64,000 bases of DNA from Aquaticitalea lipolytica (GTDB lineage Bacteria; Bacteroidota; Bacteroidia; Flavobacteriales; Flavobacteriaceae), in contig NZ_BMIC01000001.1 of NCBI RefSeq assembly GCF_014641635.1, positions 124,001 through 188,000 on the forward strand, given 5' to 3'. The notes beneath the pieces were generated by a model that saw only the letters and a program-made list of their open reading frames with translations, made no database searches and was not told the DNA's origin. Numbering within the stretch: the stretch's first letter is position 1; each line of letters starts with the position of its first letter. A program made the translations under genes and the position numbers. Below are positions 8,265 through 16,889 of this stretch, piece by piece.

Positions 8265-9095
8265 CTAAACAGGAATAACTAAAAATGGGATTATAGGATG
8301 AAAACTAATGTTTTTAATAACTGGCTCATGTATTAAATTATAAATAATGCTGTGTTTATAATTTACCATAACCAGTATATTTATATCTAGCTCATCAATA
8401 AAATCATTAATAGTTTCAGATTTTTTAGTGTATTTCGGCATCCAATGAAAACTGTGATTATATTGTTTTAAAAACACATTAAGCATTGTCATATTATACT
8501 CCTGAATTTCATTTAGTTTTTCCTTTTGGTTTATATGGAGTATTCTAATTATTGAATTATATAAAACCGTTAAATCTCTTAATGGTTTTATCTCTTTATT
8601 ATCATAAAACCGATTGTAATCGGTAGGAAATGCAATTTGTTCAGGCTCTATAAAATCATATTCTTCAGGTACTACCAAAACTGGACAAAACCTCATGTGC
8701 TGAATAACATTTACTGTATTACTACCAAATAATACTTTTTTTGCTCCTGTTGCTCCTTTGGTTCCCATAACAACTATATCGATTAAATAATCACTTACGG
8801 TAGTTTCAATAGCATGATTCAAATTTTTAGAAGAAATAATGGTTTGAAAATCAAAGTCTGGATTAATATTAGCATCGACCATTTGTTTGCGAAACTCATT
8901 TATTTCTTTTACAGCTCCTTCTTTTATATGCTCTAAAAGTGTGTTAGACAGGCTAGACATAGGAGCAATTTTTAACTCGTAAGAATGTAGTAGATAAAAA
9001 GTACATGGTATATTTTTATATAGCTTTAAAGCATAAACAATTGCACTCCAAGAATTATCTGAAAAATCTGTAGGAAGTAGTACTTTTAGTTTCAT
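8265..9095 (-). CDS. Universal stress protein, tandem UspA domains
   Basis: 276 residues with two Usp domains. The first has VLLPTDFSDNSWSAIVYAL and GTKG-x9-GSN, and the second is degenerate. It is the last gene of a three-usp operon starting at 10817, only 3 bp after the frameshifted usp copy. Its end abuts the operator of the next operon, so the two units are packed back to back. Sequence divergence from its neighbours (well under half identical by eye) suggests old duplication rather than recent tandem amplification. Confidence 0.92.
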   Translation of the reverse strand: MKLKVLLPTDFSDNSWSAIVYALKLYKNIPCTFYLLHSYELKIAPMSSLSNTLLEHIKEGAVKEINEFRKQMVDANINPDFDFQTIISSKNLNHAIETTVSDYLIDIVVMGTKGATGAKKVLFGSNTVNVIQHMRFCPVLVVPEEYDFIEPEQIAFPTDYNRFYDNKEIKPLRDLTVLYNSIIRILHINQKEKLNEIQEYNMTMLNVFLKQYNHSFHWMPKYTKKSETINDFIDELDINILVMVNYKHSIIYNLIHEPVIKNISFHPIIPFLVIPV

Positions 9096-9098
9096 AAT

Positions 9099-9949
9099 CT
9101 ATTTTTTATCAATTATTGATGGAATAACTAAAAAAGGAATATTAAGATGAAGTCCTATTTTATTGATGGTAGATTTAAAGAATAAATTTTCGAAAAACGA
9201 GTGCTTATTATTAATCATAATCAGCAAATTAATTTTAGCTTTAATTTGAAATTCGTTTATAGCATCATCAATATTTTGGTTTCTAACTTCATGAAAAATA
9301 TTTGCTATATCTTTTAAAGATGCTTCTAGTGTTTTCATATTTTTATATTGCATTTCAGTTAAATCATAACCAGTTGAAACGTGTAATACATTAACTCTAG
9401 AATTGTATTGTTTTGCGATTGCTGTAATAGGGTTTATATGCGATTTACTGTAGTTTATATTAAAATCTGTTGGAAATAAAACTTCTAAAGGTGTTTCGTA
9501 TTCAAAATCTGAAGGAATTGCTAGTACTGGACATTTTACACTTTTTAGTACATGTATGGTATTAGAGCCAAATAATATTTCCTTTGCTCCTGTAGCGCCT
9601 TTGGTTCCCATAACAATAAAATCTATTAAATGTGCTCTATCTAGCTCTCTAATTTCTTCTATTAGAAGATTAAATGACGATATTTCTGATATTTTATGAT
9701 TAGGGTTTTTAAACTCTTTGTTTATTCTATCACTCATAGTTTTCAATCCTTTTGTAGATACTTCTTTCATGGCATCTACAAGCCCAAACTGAGCACTACT
9801 TACTTGCAAATACTCTACATTATAAATAACAGGAGTAAATGTGTTAATAAATGAAAAGTGCATTTTTCGTCTTTAAATAACTGTAAAGCATATTTAATGG
9901 CATTCCATGAGTTATCTGAGAAATCGGTAGGAAGTAATATGTTTTTCAT
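9099..9949 (-). pseudogene. Universal stress protein with a 1-bp frameshift near codon 36
   Basis: The gene should begin at the ATG at 9949-9947, giving the family start ILLPTDFSDNSWNAIKYALQ and ending near EKCTFHLL, where this frame runs into a stop soon after. The rest of the protein (254 residues including GTKG-x9-GSN) continues in another frame from an internal ATG at 9863. Adding one A to the AA within TTATTAACACA near 9845-9850 restores one 283-codon reading frame of normal length. So this is either a true 1-bp deletion, an assembly or sequencing error in a short A-run, or a phase-variable site. The middle gene of the 10817-8265 operon. Confidence 0.8.
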
Positions 9950-9968
9950 CATTTTAAGTTTTTTAAAA

Positions 9969-10817
9969 TTATACTCTTTTAATATTTTGCATTGCTAATA
10001 ATGGAACTGGCATTTTAATACTTATTTTATCTATTGTAGATTGAAATAATATGTTTTCTAAATATGAATGTCGAGTATTAACCATTACCAGAAAATCAAT
10101 ACCATTTTTAGTGATGTAGTCATTTATGGCTTGATCAACTTTTTTGCTTTTTGATGTATAAAAATTAGTTTCATTTTTGCAAAGTGATTCTTCTATAAAC
10201 AATTTGTTGTCCTCTTGTCTAAATGATAATTTTTCGCTTTTAGACACATAAAGCATGTCTATTTTACTGCGATAAGGTGCGAGTAATTGGCATAGAAGTT
10301 TAAGCTCTCTTCGTTTATAAGGAATAAGATAGTTTGTTGGAAAAAGAACATGTTTAGGTGGTGAGTATTTATAGTTTTCTGGAATTGCCAAAACTGGACA
10401 TTGCACATATTTTAAAACTTGTAATGTGTTGCTACCAAATGTAAGCTTACTATTGTTAGATGCGCCTTTTGTACCCATAACAATAACATCAATATTCTTG
10501 CTATCTACTATTAAATCTGCTTCGTCAACTAATGAGTTAAATGATGATATAGCGTAATATGTAAATCTTGGATTTGGGTTAGACTTTTTTATCACCTTAA
10601 GAAGGTTGTTTAAATTATCTTCAGATTCCTTTTTTACTCGTGCAACGATATCATCATAAACTATTCTGGTAAGTAATTCTTTATGATTGTAAACATCATG
10701 CTGATACGCATGCATGAAATAGAATTCACTCTTTTCGTATTTAAAAAATTCTAACGCATAGTTAATTGCATTCATAGAATTTTCAGAAAAATCGGTAGGA
10801 ATTAAAACTTTAAACAT
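9969..10817 (-). CDS. Universal stress protein, tandem UspA domains
   Basis: 282 residues, two Usp domains. The first has VLIPTDFSENSMNAINYAL and the motif GTKG-x9-GSN. First gene of the operon that continues into the frameshifted usp (20-bp gap) and the usp at 8265-9095. The FNR-type promoter at 10837-10879 is directly upstream. Cytosolic ATP-binding stress protein by family; partner unknown. Confidence 0.92.
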   Translation of the reverse strand: MFKVLIPTDFSENSMNAINYALEFFKYEKSEFYFMHAYQHDVYNHKELLTRIVYDDIVARVKKESEDNLNNLLKVIKKSNPNPRFTYYAISSFNSLVDEADLIVDSKNIDVIVMGTKGASNNSKLTFGSNTLQVLKYVQCPVLAIPENYKYSPPKHVLFPTNYLIPYKRRELKLLCQLLAPYRSKIDMLYVSKSEKLSFRQEDNKLFIEESLCKNETNFYTSKSKKVDQAINDYITKNGIDFLVMVNTRHSYLENILFQSTIDKISIKMPVPLLAMQNIKRV

Positions 10818-10836
10818 GTCTAAACTATTTATTATC

Positions 10837-10879
10837 TAAATTTAAATAGTCAGCAAAAAAAAAACTATGATAATTATCA
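10837..10879 (-). promoter_or_regulatory. FNR-type box plus -7 element for the three-usp operon
   Basis: Perfect palindrome TGATAATTATCA at 10868-10879, identical in sequence to the hsp20 operator. On the minus strand TAAATTTA (10844-10837, 7/8) follows after 23 bp. Confidence 0.75.
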
Positions 10880-10908
10880 ATTGAAGATAAATGTTATTGA
10901 AAAGCTAT

Positions 10909-11751
10909 CTATTCATGCAAAACCAAAAAAGGTACATCTGTATGATAACTTATCTCTTCAATTTTATCATGAAACAGAATTTGCTGAAAGTAATTAAGAT
11001 TTTTAGCCACCATAACAATCATGTTTACTCCCATACTTTCAACAAAACACTGTACAGCATCTTCAACTCTTTTATTGGTTAGAAAGTGAAAACTATACTT
11101 ATGGTGAGTAAAAAAATCTTCTAACAACTCTTTACTTTTTTTCTGACTTGTATTTAACTCCTCTCCTTTTTTACAAATATGAAGAATTCTAATAGATGAG
11201 TTGTATGTATCCAAAATGTCAGCAATAGGCTGCAAAGTTTCTATACCATATAGTAAAGAAAAGTCAGTTGGATAAGCCACTTCTTTTATATCAACATACT
11301 TTGCGTTTTCTGGGACAACTAAAGTTGCACATTTTACTTTAGTAATAATATCTGCAGTATTACTTCCTACAATAAGTTTTTTTAAACCTGTTGCTCCTTT
11401 TGTACCCATTACTATTAGGTCAATCTTTTTTTCTGAAACATGATTTCTTATAGACTCTATAAAGAAATTATAATCGGTAATTGTATAAAAATTATGCTTT
11501 TTATTATTTGGTACTTGTTCTGATATTTTTCGTAGAAGCTTTTTTAATTGTGCTTTAGATGGTTTATTATAAACCTCTTCTATTACTTCTTGTGTAAGAA
11601 TGTAAGGAGAATCGTTAATAGTTAAATTGCTAATTTTATTAACGTGCAATAAATAAAGGTTACACTTTTCATTTTTAAAAAAATTAAGTGCATATAATAT
11701 AGCGTTCCATGAATTTTCGGAAAAATCTGTCGGTAATAATACATTCTTCAT
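10909..11751 (-). CDS. Universal stress protein, tandem UspA domains
   Basis: 280 residues, two Usp domains. The first has VLLPTDFSENSWNAILYAL and GTKG-x9-GSN. It forms its own unit: a full FNR-type promoter lies upstream (11774-11816), and another lies just downstream for the next operon. It is the usp gene closest to the two-component genes. Confidence 0.92.
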   Translation of the reverse strand: MKNVLLPTDFSENSWNAILYALNFFKNEKCNLYLLHVNKISNLTINDSPYILTQEVIEEVYNKPSKAQLKKLLRKISEQVPNNKKHNFYTITDYNFFIESIRNHVSEKKIDLIVMGTKGATGLKKLIVGSNTADIITKVKCATLVVPENAKYVDIKEVAYPTDFSLLYGIETLQPIADILDTYNSSIRILHICKKGEELNTSQKKSKELLEDFFTHHKYSFHFLTNKRVEDAVQCFVESMGVNMIVMVAKNLNYFQQILFHDKIEEISYHTDVPFLVLHE

Positions 11752-11773
11752 TGTAAAAAATACTTTATAGTTT

Positions 11774-11816
11774 CAAAAGTACTTTTGTACACTTTTTTAA
11801 AAAATGATATTAGTCA
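11774..11816 (-). promoter_or_regulatory. FNR-type box plus perfect -7 element for usp 10909-11751
   Basis: Operator TGATATTAGTCA at 11805-11816, the reverse complement of the 1924 site. The minus strand shows TACTTTTG (11781-11774), an 8/8 match to TAnnTTTG, after 23 bp. Confidence 0.8.
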
Positions 11817-11839
11817 TATTTTAATTTTACCTCAAAAAA

Positions 11840-12895
11840 CTACACAATATCTTTAAGACCTTGAAGGTTAATAATTTTAATATTTCTACCATCAATTTCG
11901 ATTAGACCTTGTTTTTTAAATACAGACATTGTTCTAATTAAAGTTTCTGTAGCAATACCTGCCACACTTGCTAAATCACTCCTAGATATTTTTATTGCAT
12001 CACTAGGTTTACTATTTAACTTTTCGGCAAACTTTAATATTGTTGTAGCTGTTTTTTTATTTACCGAGCTATAGGCCATTTGTAACAATTGCTCTTTAAC
12101 ACCTGTCAGGTCTTCAGTTAAAAGTTGAATTAACTCTAAAGTAACTTGATGATTTTTATTTAAAATATCTTTTAAATCACTCTTTGCTACAGCCATTAGC
12201 ACAGTGTTTTTCATTGCAGTTGCTGTATCTTTATATGGGAAGTTTTCGGTGAAAGATGTATAGCCAAACAGGTCGTCTTCTTTATAAAGTGCAGTAATGA
12301 GTTCTTTTCCTTGTTCATCTAGTTTATGGCACTTTACTACACCTTTGTTTATTAAAAATATATTGTTAGAATTGTCTCCTTCTTTATAAATAATTTCCCC
12401 GTTAGAATATGTTAACTCTTTACCATTATCATCAAAAAAGTTTTTTAAATCGTTAAGCGAACGAATATCATTATTATCTGTTTCAATAAGTTTGCTTTTT
12501 TTATTTTCTCTAACTTCCTTTAAAATAGCAGCTTTTGCCATTCTGCTTTCAATAGCGCTAATTAACTCATCTTCACTAAAAGGTTTAGTAATGTAATCAT
12601 CAGCACCTAAATCCATACCCTTTCTTACATCATGTCGTTCGGTTTTTGCAGATAAATAAATAAAGGGTATATGTTTAGTTTTCTCATTTTCAGATAACGC
12701 TTCTAATACTCCATAACCATCTACTTCTGGCATCATTATATCACATACAATAATGTCTGGAAGGTTTTCTTTTGCAGAAGTAATTCCTAATTTACCATTA
12801 GATGAAGTAATAACATTATAACCAGAGAGTTCTAATAATTCTGCTGTGTTTTCTCTGAGTACTGAATCGTCTTCAATTAATAATACGTTTTTCAT
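11840..12895 (-). CDS. Response regulator fused to a CRP/FNR-type DNA-binding module
   Basis: 351 residues. Residues 1-120 form a receiver domain with phospho-acceptor Asp52 (CDIMMPEVDG) and the conserved Lys in the TKPF turn. Residues about 150-260 are a cyclic-nucleotide-binding-like beta-barrel. Residues about 280-351 are a CRP/FNR winged helix with recognition helix ATETLIRTM. Glu317 and Arg321 correspond to the Glu and Arg that read TGA/TCA half-sites in FNR. No FNR-type N-terminal cysteine cluster is present, so the signal should come by phosphorylation. Its start overlaps the stop of the kinase gene by 1 nt. It is the obvious candidate for binding the nine TGAY-N4-RTCA boxes in this region. 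Confidence 0.9.
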   Translation of the reverse strand: MKNVLLIEDDSVLRENTAELLELSGYNVITSSNGKLGITSAKENLPDIIVCDIMMPEVDGYGVLEALSENEKTKHIPFIYLSAKTERHDVRKGMDLGADDYITKPFSEDELISAIESRMAKAAILKEVRENKKSKLIETDNNDIRSLNDLKNFFDDNGKELTYSNGEIIYKEGDNSNNIFLINKGVVKCHKLDEQGKELITALYKEDDLFGYTSFTENFPYKDTATAMKNTVLMAVAKSDLKDILNKNHQVTLELIQLLTEDLTGVKEQLLQMAYSSVNKKTATTILKFAEKLNSKPSDAIKISRSDLASVAGIATETLIRTMSVFKKQGLIEIDGRNIKIINLQGLKDIV

Positions 12896-14397
12896 TATAG
12901 AGGGTTATTTGGTATAGTTATTATAAATGTGCTTCCAATATTTTCTTCACTTGTAAATTGTATTGAACCTCCTAAATTTTCTATATGGCTTTTAACAATA
13001 TTTAGTCCAATACCTGTGCCTTGAATATTTATAGCGTTTTCAGCTCTAAAATAACGATTAAAAATATTTTTCTGATCTACTATTGGTATCCCAATTCCAT
13101 TATCTTTTACTTTAAATTCTATATTATTTTCAAATTGTGTAATACTAATATCTATAATTGAATTTTCTAATGCATATTTTATAGCATTATGTACAATGTT
13201 ACTTAGTGCTAATTCTAAAATTTTCTCATCTTGAACCAAAGATATTTCATCAATATTTTTAGGATAATTTATTTTTTGGCCATCTTTTAATAACATATTA
13301 GAATTGTAAACAACCTCATTCATTATTTTACTTAGCTTAAACTCTTTAAAATTGTAGTTTACTTTTCCTGTTTCAAGTTTTTCTACAGAAAGAAAATCAT
13401 TTAAAATATTATTAAGATAATGTACTTTATTGGTAATAGTTTTTAGGTGTTTCTCTCTTTTTTCTTGCTCATCCTCTAATTTATACTTACCTAAAAGCAT
13501 AGCTGATGTTAATATTCCACTCAATGGCGTTTTAAACTCATGTGAAACTAGTGACAAGAATTTAGTCTTCAATTCATTTAATTCTTTCTCTGTAGATAAA
13601 GCTAGTTTTAATTCTTCAGTTCTTTTTTCAACTGTTCTTTCTAGCTTATCCATATAATTTTTTTGCTCAGTTATATCAACTATAATAGCAACAAAAACCT
13701 CTTTATCACCTAATCGAGATAACTGTAAATGCACATCTACAGGGTAAGTAGAGTTATCTTTACGTTGGTGTAAGGTTTCAAACTCTAGCTTTTCAACTTC
13801 TTTTGTTAGTAACACATCCAGCTTTTCTTTAAAGTCTGTAGTGTTATAATTTGGCTTAATATCAACAGGTGTCATTTGTTTTAACTCCTCTAATGTATAG
13901 CCTATATTTTTTTGAGCTCCATAGTTTACATTTATAAACTTAAGTGTCTTAGCATCAAAAACATATATTTCATTTAACGACTCATCAAAAATTGTTGCCA
14001 GATGCGTTTTTTCTTGTTCTACAATTTTACGTTCGGTTATATCAGTTATTAAGGCCATGACATAAGTTTTACCGTAAATTTTAAGAGGATTTAAACCTGC
14101 TTCTAAGGGAAAAACAGTTCCATCTTTTTTAAGTCCATAAATATCTCTTCCTCTACCCATTTGTCTGCTCTCATGCTTATTTATAAAACCTTTAAAATGT
14201 GCTCCATGATTAGCATGATAATTATGCGGAATTAATATATTCAAATCGGCATCAATAAGCTCTTCTCTAGTATAACCAAAAGTATTTTCGGCAGACTGAT
14301 TAATTTCAACAATTTTTTGATGTTCATTTACTATAATTACGCCTTCAGAAACTGCGCCTAAAAGAATATTAAAAATTTCTTGATCTTTTTTGAACAT
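12895..14397 (-). CDS. Cytosolic PAS-PAS histidine kinase, FixL-like
   Basis: 500 residues with no membrane segment. The first PAS domain (about 5-120) closely follows the FixL heme-PAS pattern. A Y-x-x-x-H run places His64 where FixL has its proximal heme histidine, then GRGR and KKDGTVFPLE follow. A second PAS domain (about 130-240) and a short coiled coil come next. The HisKA box SHEFKTPLSG (His near 284), N box NAIKYA, and G boxes DNGIGIP and GTGIGLNIV complete an active kinase. It should phosphorylate the receiver-CRP/FNR protein encoded immediately downstream. Heme binding is inferred: many non-heme PAS domains also have a histidine in this position. Confidence 0.9.
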   Translation of the reverse strand: MFKKDQEIFNILLGAVSEGVIIVNEHQKIVEINQSAENTFGYTREELIDADLNILIPHNYHANHGAHFKGFINKHESRQMGRGRDIYGLKKDGTVFPLEAGLNPLKIYGKTYVMALITDITERKIVEQEKTHLATIFDESLNEIYVFDAKTLKFINVNYGAQKNIGYTLEELKQMTPVDIKPNYNTTDFKEKLDVLLTKEVEKLEFETLHQRKDNSTYPVDVHLQLSRLGDKEVFVAIIVDITEQKNYMDKLERTVEKRTEELKLALSTEKELNELKTKFLSLVSHEFKTPLSGILTSAMLLGKYKLEDEQEKREKHLKTITNKVHYLNNILNDFLSVEKLETGKVNYNFKEFKLSKIMNEVVYNSNMLLKDGQKINYPKNIDEISLVQDEKILELALSNIVHNAIKYALENSIIDISITQFENNIEFKVKDNGIGIPIVDQKNIFNRYFRAENAINIQGTGIGLNIVKSHIENLGGSIQFTSEENIGSTFIITIPNNPL

Positions 14398-14484
14398 AAA
14401 ATAGTAGTGTCTTTATTAGCTATAAAAATACAAAAACTTAAAGAACAAAAATTCCTTTCAAAGTTTAATTTATCCTTCAATAAC

Positions 14485-14527
14485 TGATTAATATCATAGA
14501 TAAATATATTTAAACATTATAGCTTTG
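14485..14527 (+). promoter_or_regulatory. FNR-type box plus perfect -7 element for the TerB-like operon
   Basis: Palindrome TGATTAATATCA at 14485-14496, 23 bp before TAGCTTTG (14520-14527), an 8/8 -7 box. The start codon at 14546 follows 18 bp later. The same operator lies 88 bp upstream of the divergent kinase gene, where no matching -7 box is present at the common spacing. Confidence 0.8.
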
Positions 14528-14545
14528 AGTATAAATTAGTTACTT

Positions 14546-14953
14546 ATGACGTTTAATAAACATTCAAAAATTACATTTTATCAAAATCTTGGCAAACTGT
14601 TTTATGCAATAGCAGCATCTGATGGTAGTGTAAAGTTTACCGAATTTAATAAGCTTAAAGAAATTGTAAAAACACATTGGCTAGATATTGATGACATTGT
14701 TGATGATTACAACTCTGATGCAGCGTTTCAGATTGAAATAGTCTTTGATTGGCTTAATACTGATTCTGAATATAATGCAACTGATTGCTATAATGATTTT
14801 GTGTTTTATAAGAAAAAGCATAATGCATTATTCACAGACAAGGTTAAAGGATTAATAATGAAAACAGCTGGGCAAATTGCATCAAGTTTTGCTGGAGTTA
14901 ACAAATCAGAATTGCTTATGCTGGCAAAACTCGATATGGAATTAAAAAAATAA
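14546..14953 (+). CDS. TerB-like helical protein
   Basis: 135 residues, all-helical. The N-terminal run LGKLFYAIAASDGSVKFTEFNKL has the acidic aDG-x-V...E pattern typical of tellurite-resistance TerB-like folds. TerB-like proteins are thought to bind metal or act as membrane-associated stress scaffolds. No signal peptide. First gene of a four-gene plus-strand unit behind an FNR-type promoter; the next start is 11 bp away. Confidence 0.7.
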   Translation: MTFNKHSKITFYQNLGKLFYAIAASDGSVKFTEFNKLKEIVKTHWLDIDDIVDDYNSDAAFQIEIVFDWLNTDSEYNATDCYNDFVFYKKKHNALFTDKVKGLIMKTAGQIASSFAGVNKSELLMLAKLDMELKK

Positions 14954-14964
14954 ACCACATAGCT

Positions 14965-15417
14965 ATGATTAAAAACTTAGAAAAAGACGAAATTGACTAT
15001 ATACTTAAAAACAATTACATAGGTCACTTAGCGTACATACATCAAGGCAAACCTTTTATTGTTCAGATAACTTATTTTTTTGATGAAACTAATAATGCTA
15101 TAATTTGTTATTCTGGTGAAGGACATAAAATTGCAGCTATGCGAAAAAACAATGATGTTTCTCTTCAAATTGCAGAAATTAACTCAATAAACAATTGGAA
15201 ATCTATCTTAGTACACGGAAAATTTGAGCAACATTTTGGTAGTGATGCTAAATCATATTTACATTTATTTTCTCTAGGTGTTAAAGATATTATAACTGAA
15301 AAGGAACAATGGAAACCCGACTTTATTAGTGATTTTTCCAGCAAACTATATAAGGAAGAAATACCAATAGTATTTTTAATAAAAATTGAAAATATAACTA
15401 GTAAAAAACGATTGTAA
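14965..15417 (+). CDS. Pyridoxamine 5'-phosphate oxidase-like FMN-binding protein
   Basis: 150 residues, normal length for the split-barrel flavin family. The start (LEKDEIDYILKNNYIGHLAYI) and the segments YFFDETNNAIICYSGEGHKIAAMRKN and VSLQIAEI match small PNPOx-like proteins. These bind FMN or related cofactors; the true substrate is rarely pyridoxamine phosphate. It is translated 11 bp after the TerB-like gene. Similar small flavoproteins occur in actinobacterial dormancy regulons, consistent with the neighbours. Confidence 0.8.
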   Translation: MIKNLEKDEIDYILKNNYIGHLAYIHQGKPFIVQITYFFDETNNAIICYSGEGHKIAAMRKNNDVSLQIAEINSINNWKSILVHGKFEQHFGSDAKSYLHLFSLGVKDIITEKEQWKPDFISDFSSKLYKEEIPIVFLIKIENITSKKRL

Positions 15418-15451
15418 AGCAAATGTAACTTCTAGAGTAAAAACTATTATT

Positions 15452-16558
15452 ATGAAAATAATTTTTATAGTCTTACTTTTTATTCATGCTCTTATTCATT
15501 TAATGGGCTTTCTTAAAGCATTTCAATACTATAAGATAGAGCAGCTAACACAAAATATTTCAAAGCCAATAGGTCTATTTTGGCTATTTGTTGCCATACT
15601 GTTTTTAGCCTCAATAATATTATACATCTACAAGTCTCCTCTTTGGTTTTATATATGCACAATAGGAATAATTATTTCTCAAATCTTAATTATAATCTAT
15701 TGGAAAGATGCTAAGTATGGAACAGTAATAAATTTAATAACCCTTTTAGTATGTGTACAAGCCTATGGCAATTATAGGTTTAATACAATGGTAGAAAAAG
15801 AATTTAAAGAGGTTATTAAAAAAAAGGGAATAGAAAAAAGTATAATCATTAAAGATTCAAACACCAATCAGATCCCTGAGATTGTTGAAAAATGGATTAA
15901 AAAATCTGGTGCTACTAATCAAATTAATATTACTAATGTTCATTTAAAACAAAAAGGTGTTATGCGTATTAAAGCTAACAGTAAATGGATGCCCTTTACT
16001 GCGGAACAATACTTTAATGTTACTAAGCCTTCCTTTGTTTGGAGCGTTAATGTTGAAGCTTTCCCTAACATAAGTATAGTAGGTCGTGATAAAATGAACA
16101 ATGAAAATGGTGAAATGTTAATTAAAATAATGTCATTGTTTCCAATTGTCAACGAAAAAAATAACCCTAAGGTTAACTCTGCAACAATGACAAGGTTTTT
16201 AAGCGAAATTTGCTGGTTTCCATCTGCTGCATTAAATAAATATATTACTTGGAGGACCATAGATCATAACTCAGCTGAAGCTACTCTAACACTTAACAAC
16301 ATAAGCGTATCTGGTATATTTAAATTTAATCATGAAGGAGATTTAATCTTGTTTGAAACTAATAGATATTTTGGTGGTGATGTAAATTCAAAATTAGAAA
16401 AATGGGAAATAAAAAATGTAGAATTTAAAACCTTTAATGGTTACAGAATCCCTAATAAAAGTGAAGTGACATGGAAATTAAAAGAAGGTGATTTTAATTG
16501 GTTAAATATAGAAATAATAAATATTGATTATAATCTAAAAGATTTTGAAAAAAAGTAA
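15452..16558 (+). CDS. Membrane protein with large C-terminal domain (DUF6544-like)
   Basis: 368 residues. Residues 1-110 contain about four membrane helices, beginning with an ALIHLMGF run common in small flavobacterial membrane proteins. Residues 130-368 form a soluble beta-rich domain with MRIKANSKWMPFTAEQYF, FLSEICWFPSAAL and ITWRTID. These are features of a conserved uncharacterised family often labelled DUF6544, where the domain looks lipoprotein-sorting-like. The biochemical function is unknown. It overlaps the next gene by 14 nt, supporting co-translation. Confidence 0.7.
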   Translation: MKIIFIVLLFIHALIHLMGFLKAFQYYKIEQLTQNISKPIGLFWLFVAILFLASIILYIYKSPLWFYICTIGIIISQILIIIYWKDAKYGTVINLITLLVCVQAYGNYRFNTMVEKEFKEVIKKKGIEKSIIIKDSNTNQIPEIVEKWIKKSGATNQINITNVHLKQKGVMRIKANSKWMPFTAEQYFNVTKPSFVWSVNVEAFPNISIVGRDKMNNENGEMLIKIMSLFPIVNEKNNPKVNSATMTRFLSEICWFPSAALNKYITWRTIDHNSAEATLTLNNISVSGIFKFNHEGDLILFETNRYFGGDVNSKLEKWEIKNVEFKTFNGYRIPNKSEVTWKLKEGDFNWLNIEIINIDYNLKDFEKK

Positions 16559-16889
16559 TAAATTAATATTAATAAAAAGTGTACATACATTAGTATGGTT
16601 GTTTTTTAATGTAGTTATTTTCTACTTATTATTTGCTGCTATCACTTATAAAATTGACAAGTTGATTTGGATTAGCATTGGATTAATAGTACTAGAAGGT
16701 ATTGTATTATTAATATTTAAAATGTTTTGTCCTTTAACAATAATTGCAAGGAAATATTCAGATTCAACAAAAGAAAATTTTGATATTTTTTTACCAAACT
16801 GGCTGGCCAAATACAATAAATTAATCTATACCAGCATTTTTGTAATAGCACTTATAATACTTTTAATTCAAAAAATATTGTCTTCTTAG
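16545..16889 (+). CDS. Small membrane protein, function unknown
   Basis: 114 residues with a TTG start that overlaps the previous gene by 14 nt. It has three or four membrane helices and a conserved-looking FCPLTIIARKY segment after the third, similar in flavour to DUF2784-type proteins, but not enough for assignment. Its stop overlaps the stop of the convergent MCE gene by 4 nt. Last gene of the TerB-like operon. Confidence 0.6.
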   Translation: MKKSNKLILIKSVHTLVWLFFNVVIFYLLFAAITYKIDKLIWISIGLIVLEGIVLLIFKMFCPLTIIARKYSDSTKENFDIFLPNWLAKYNKLIYTSIFVIALIILLIQKILSS

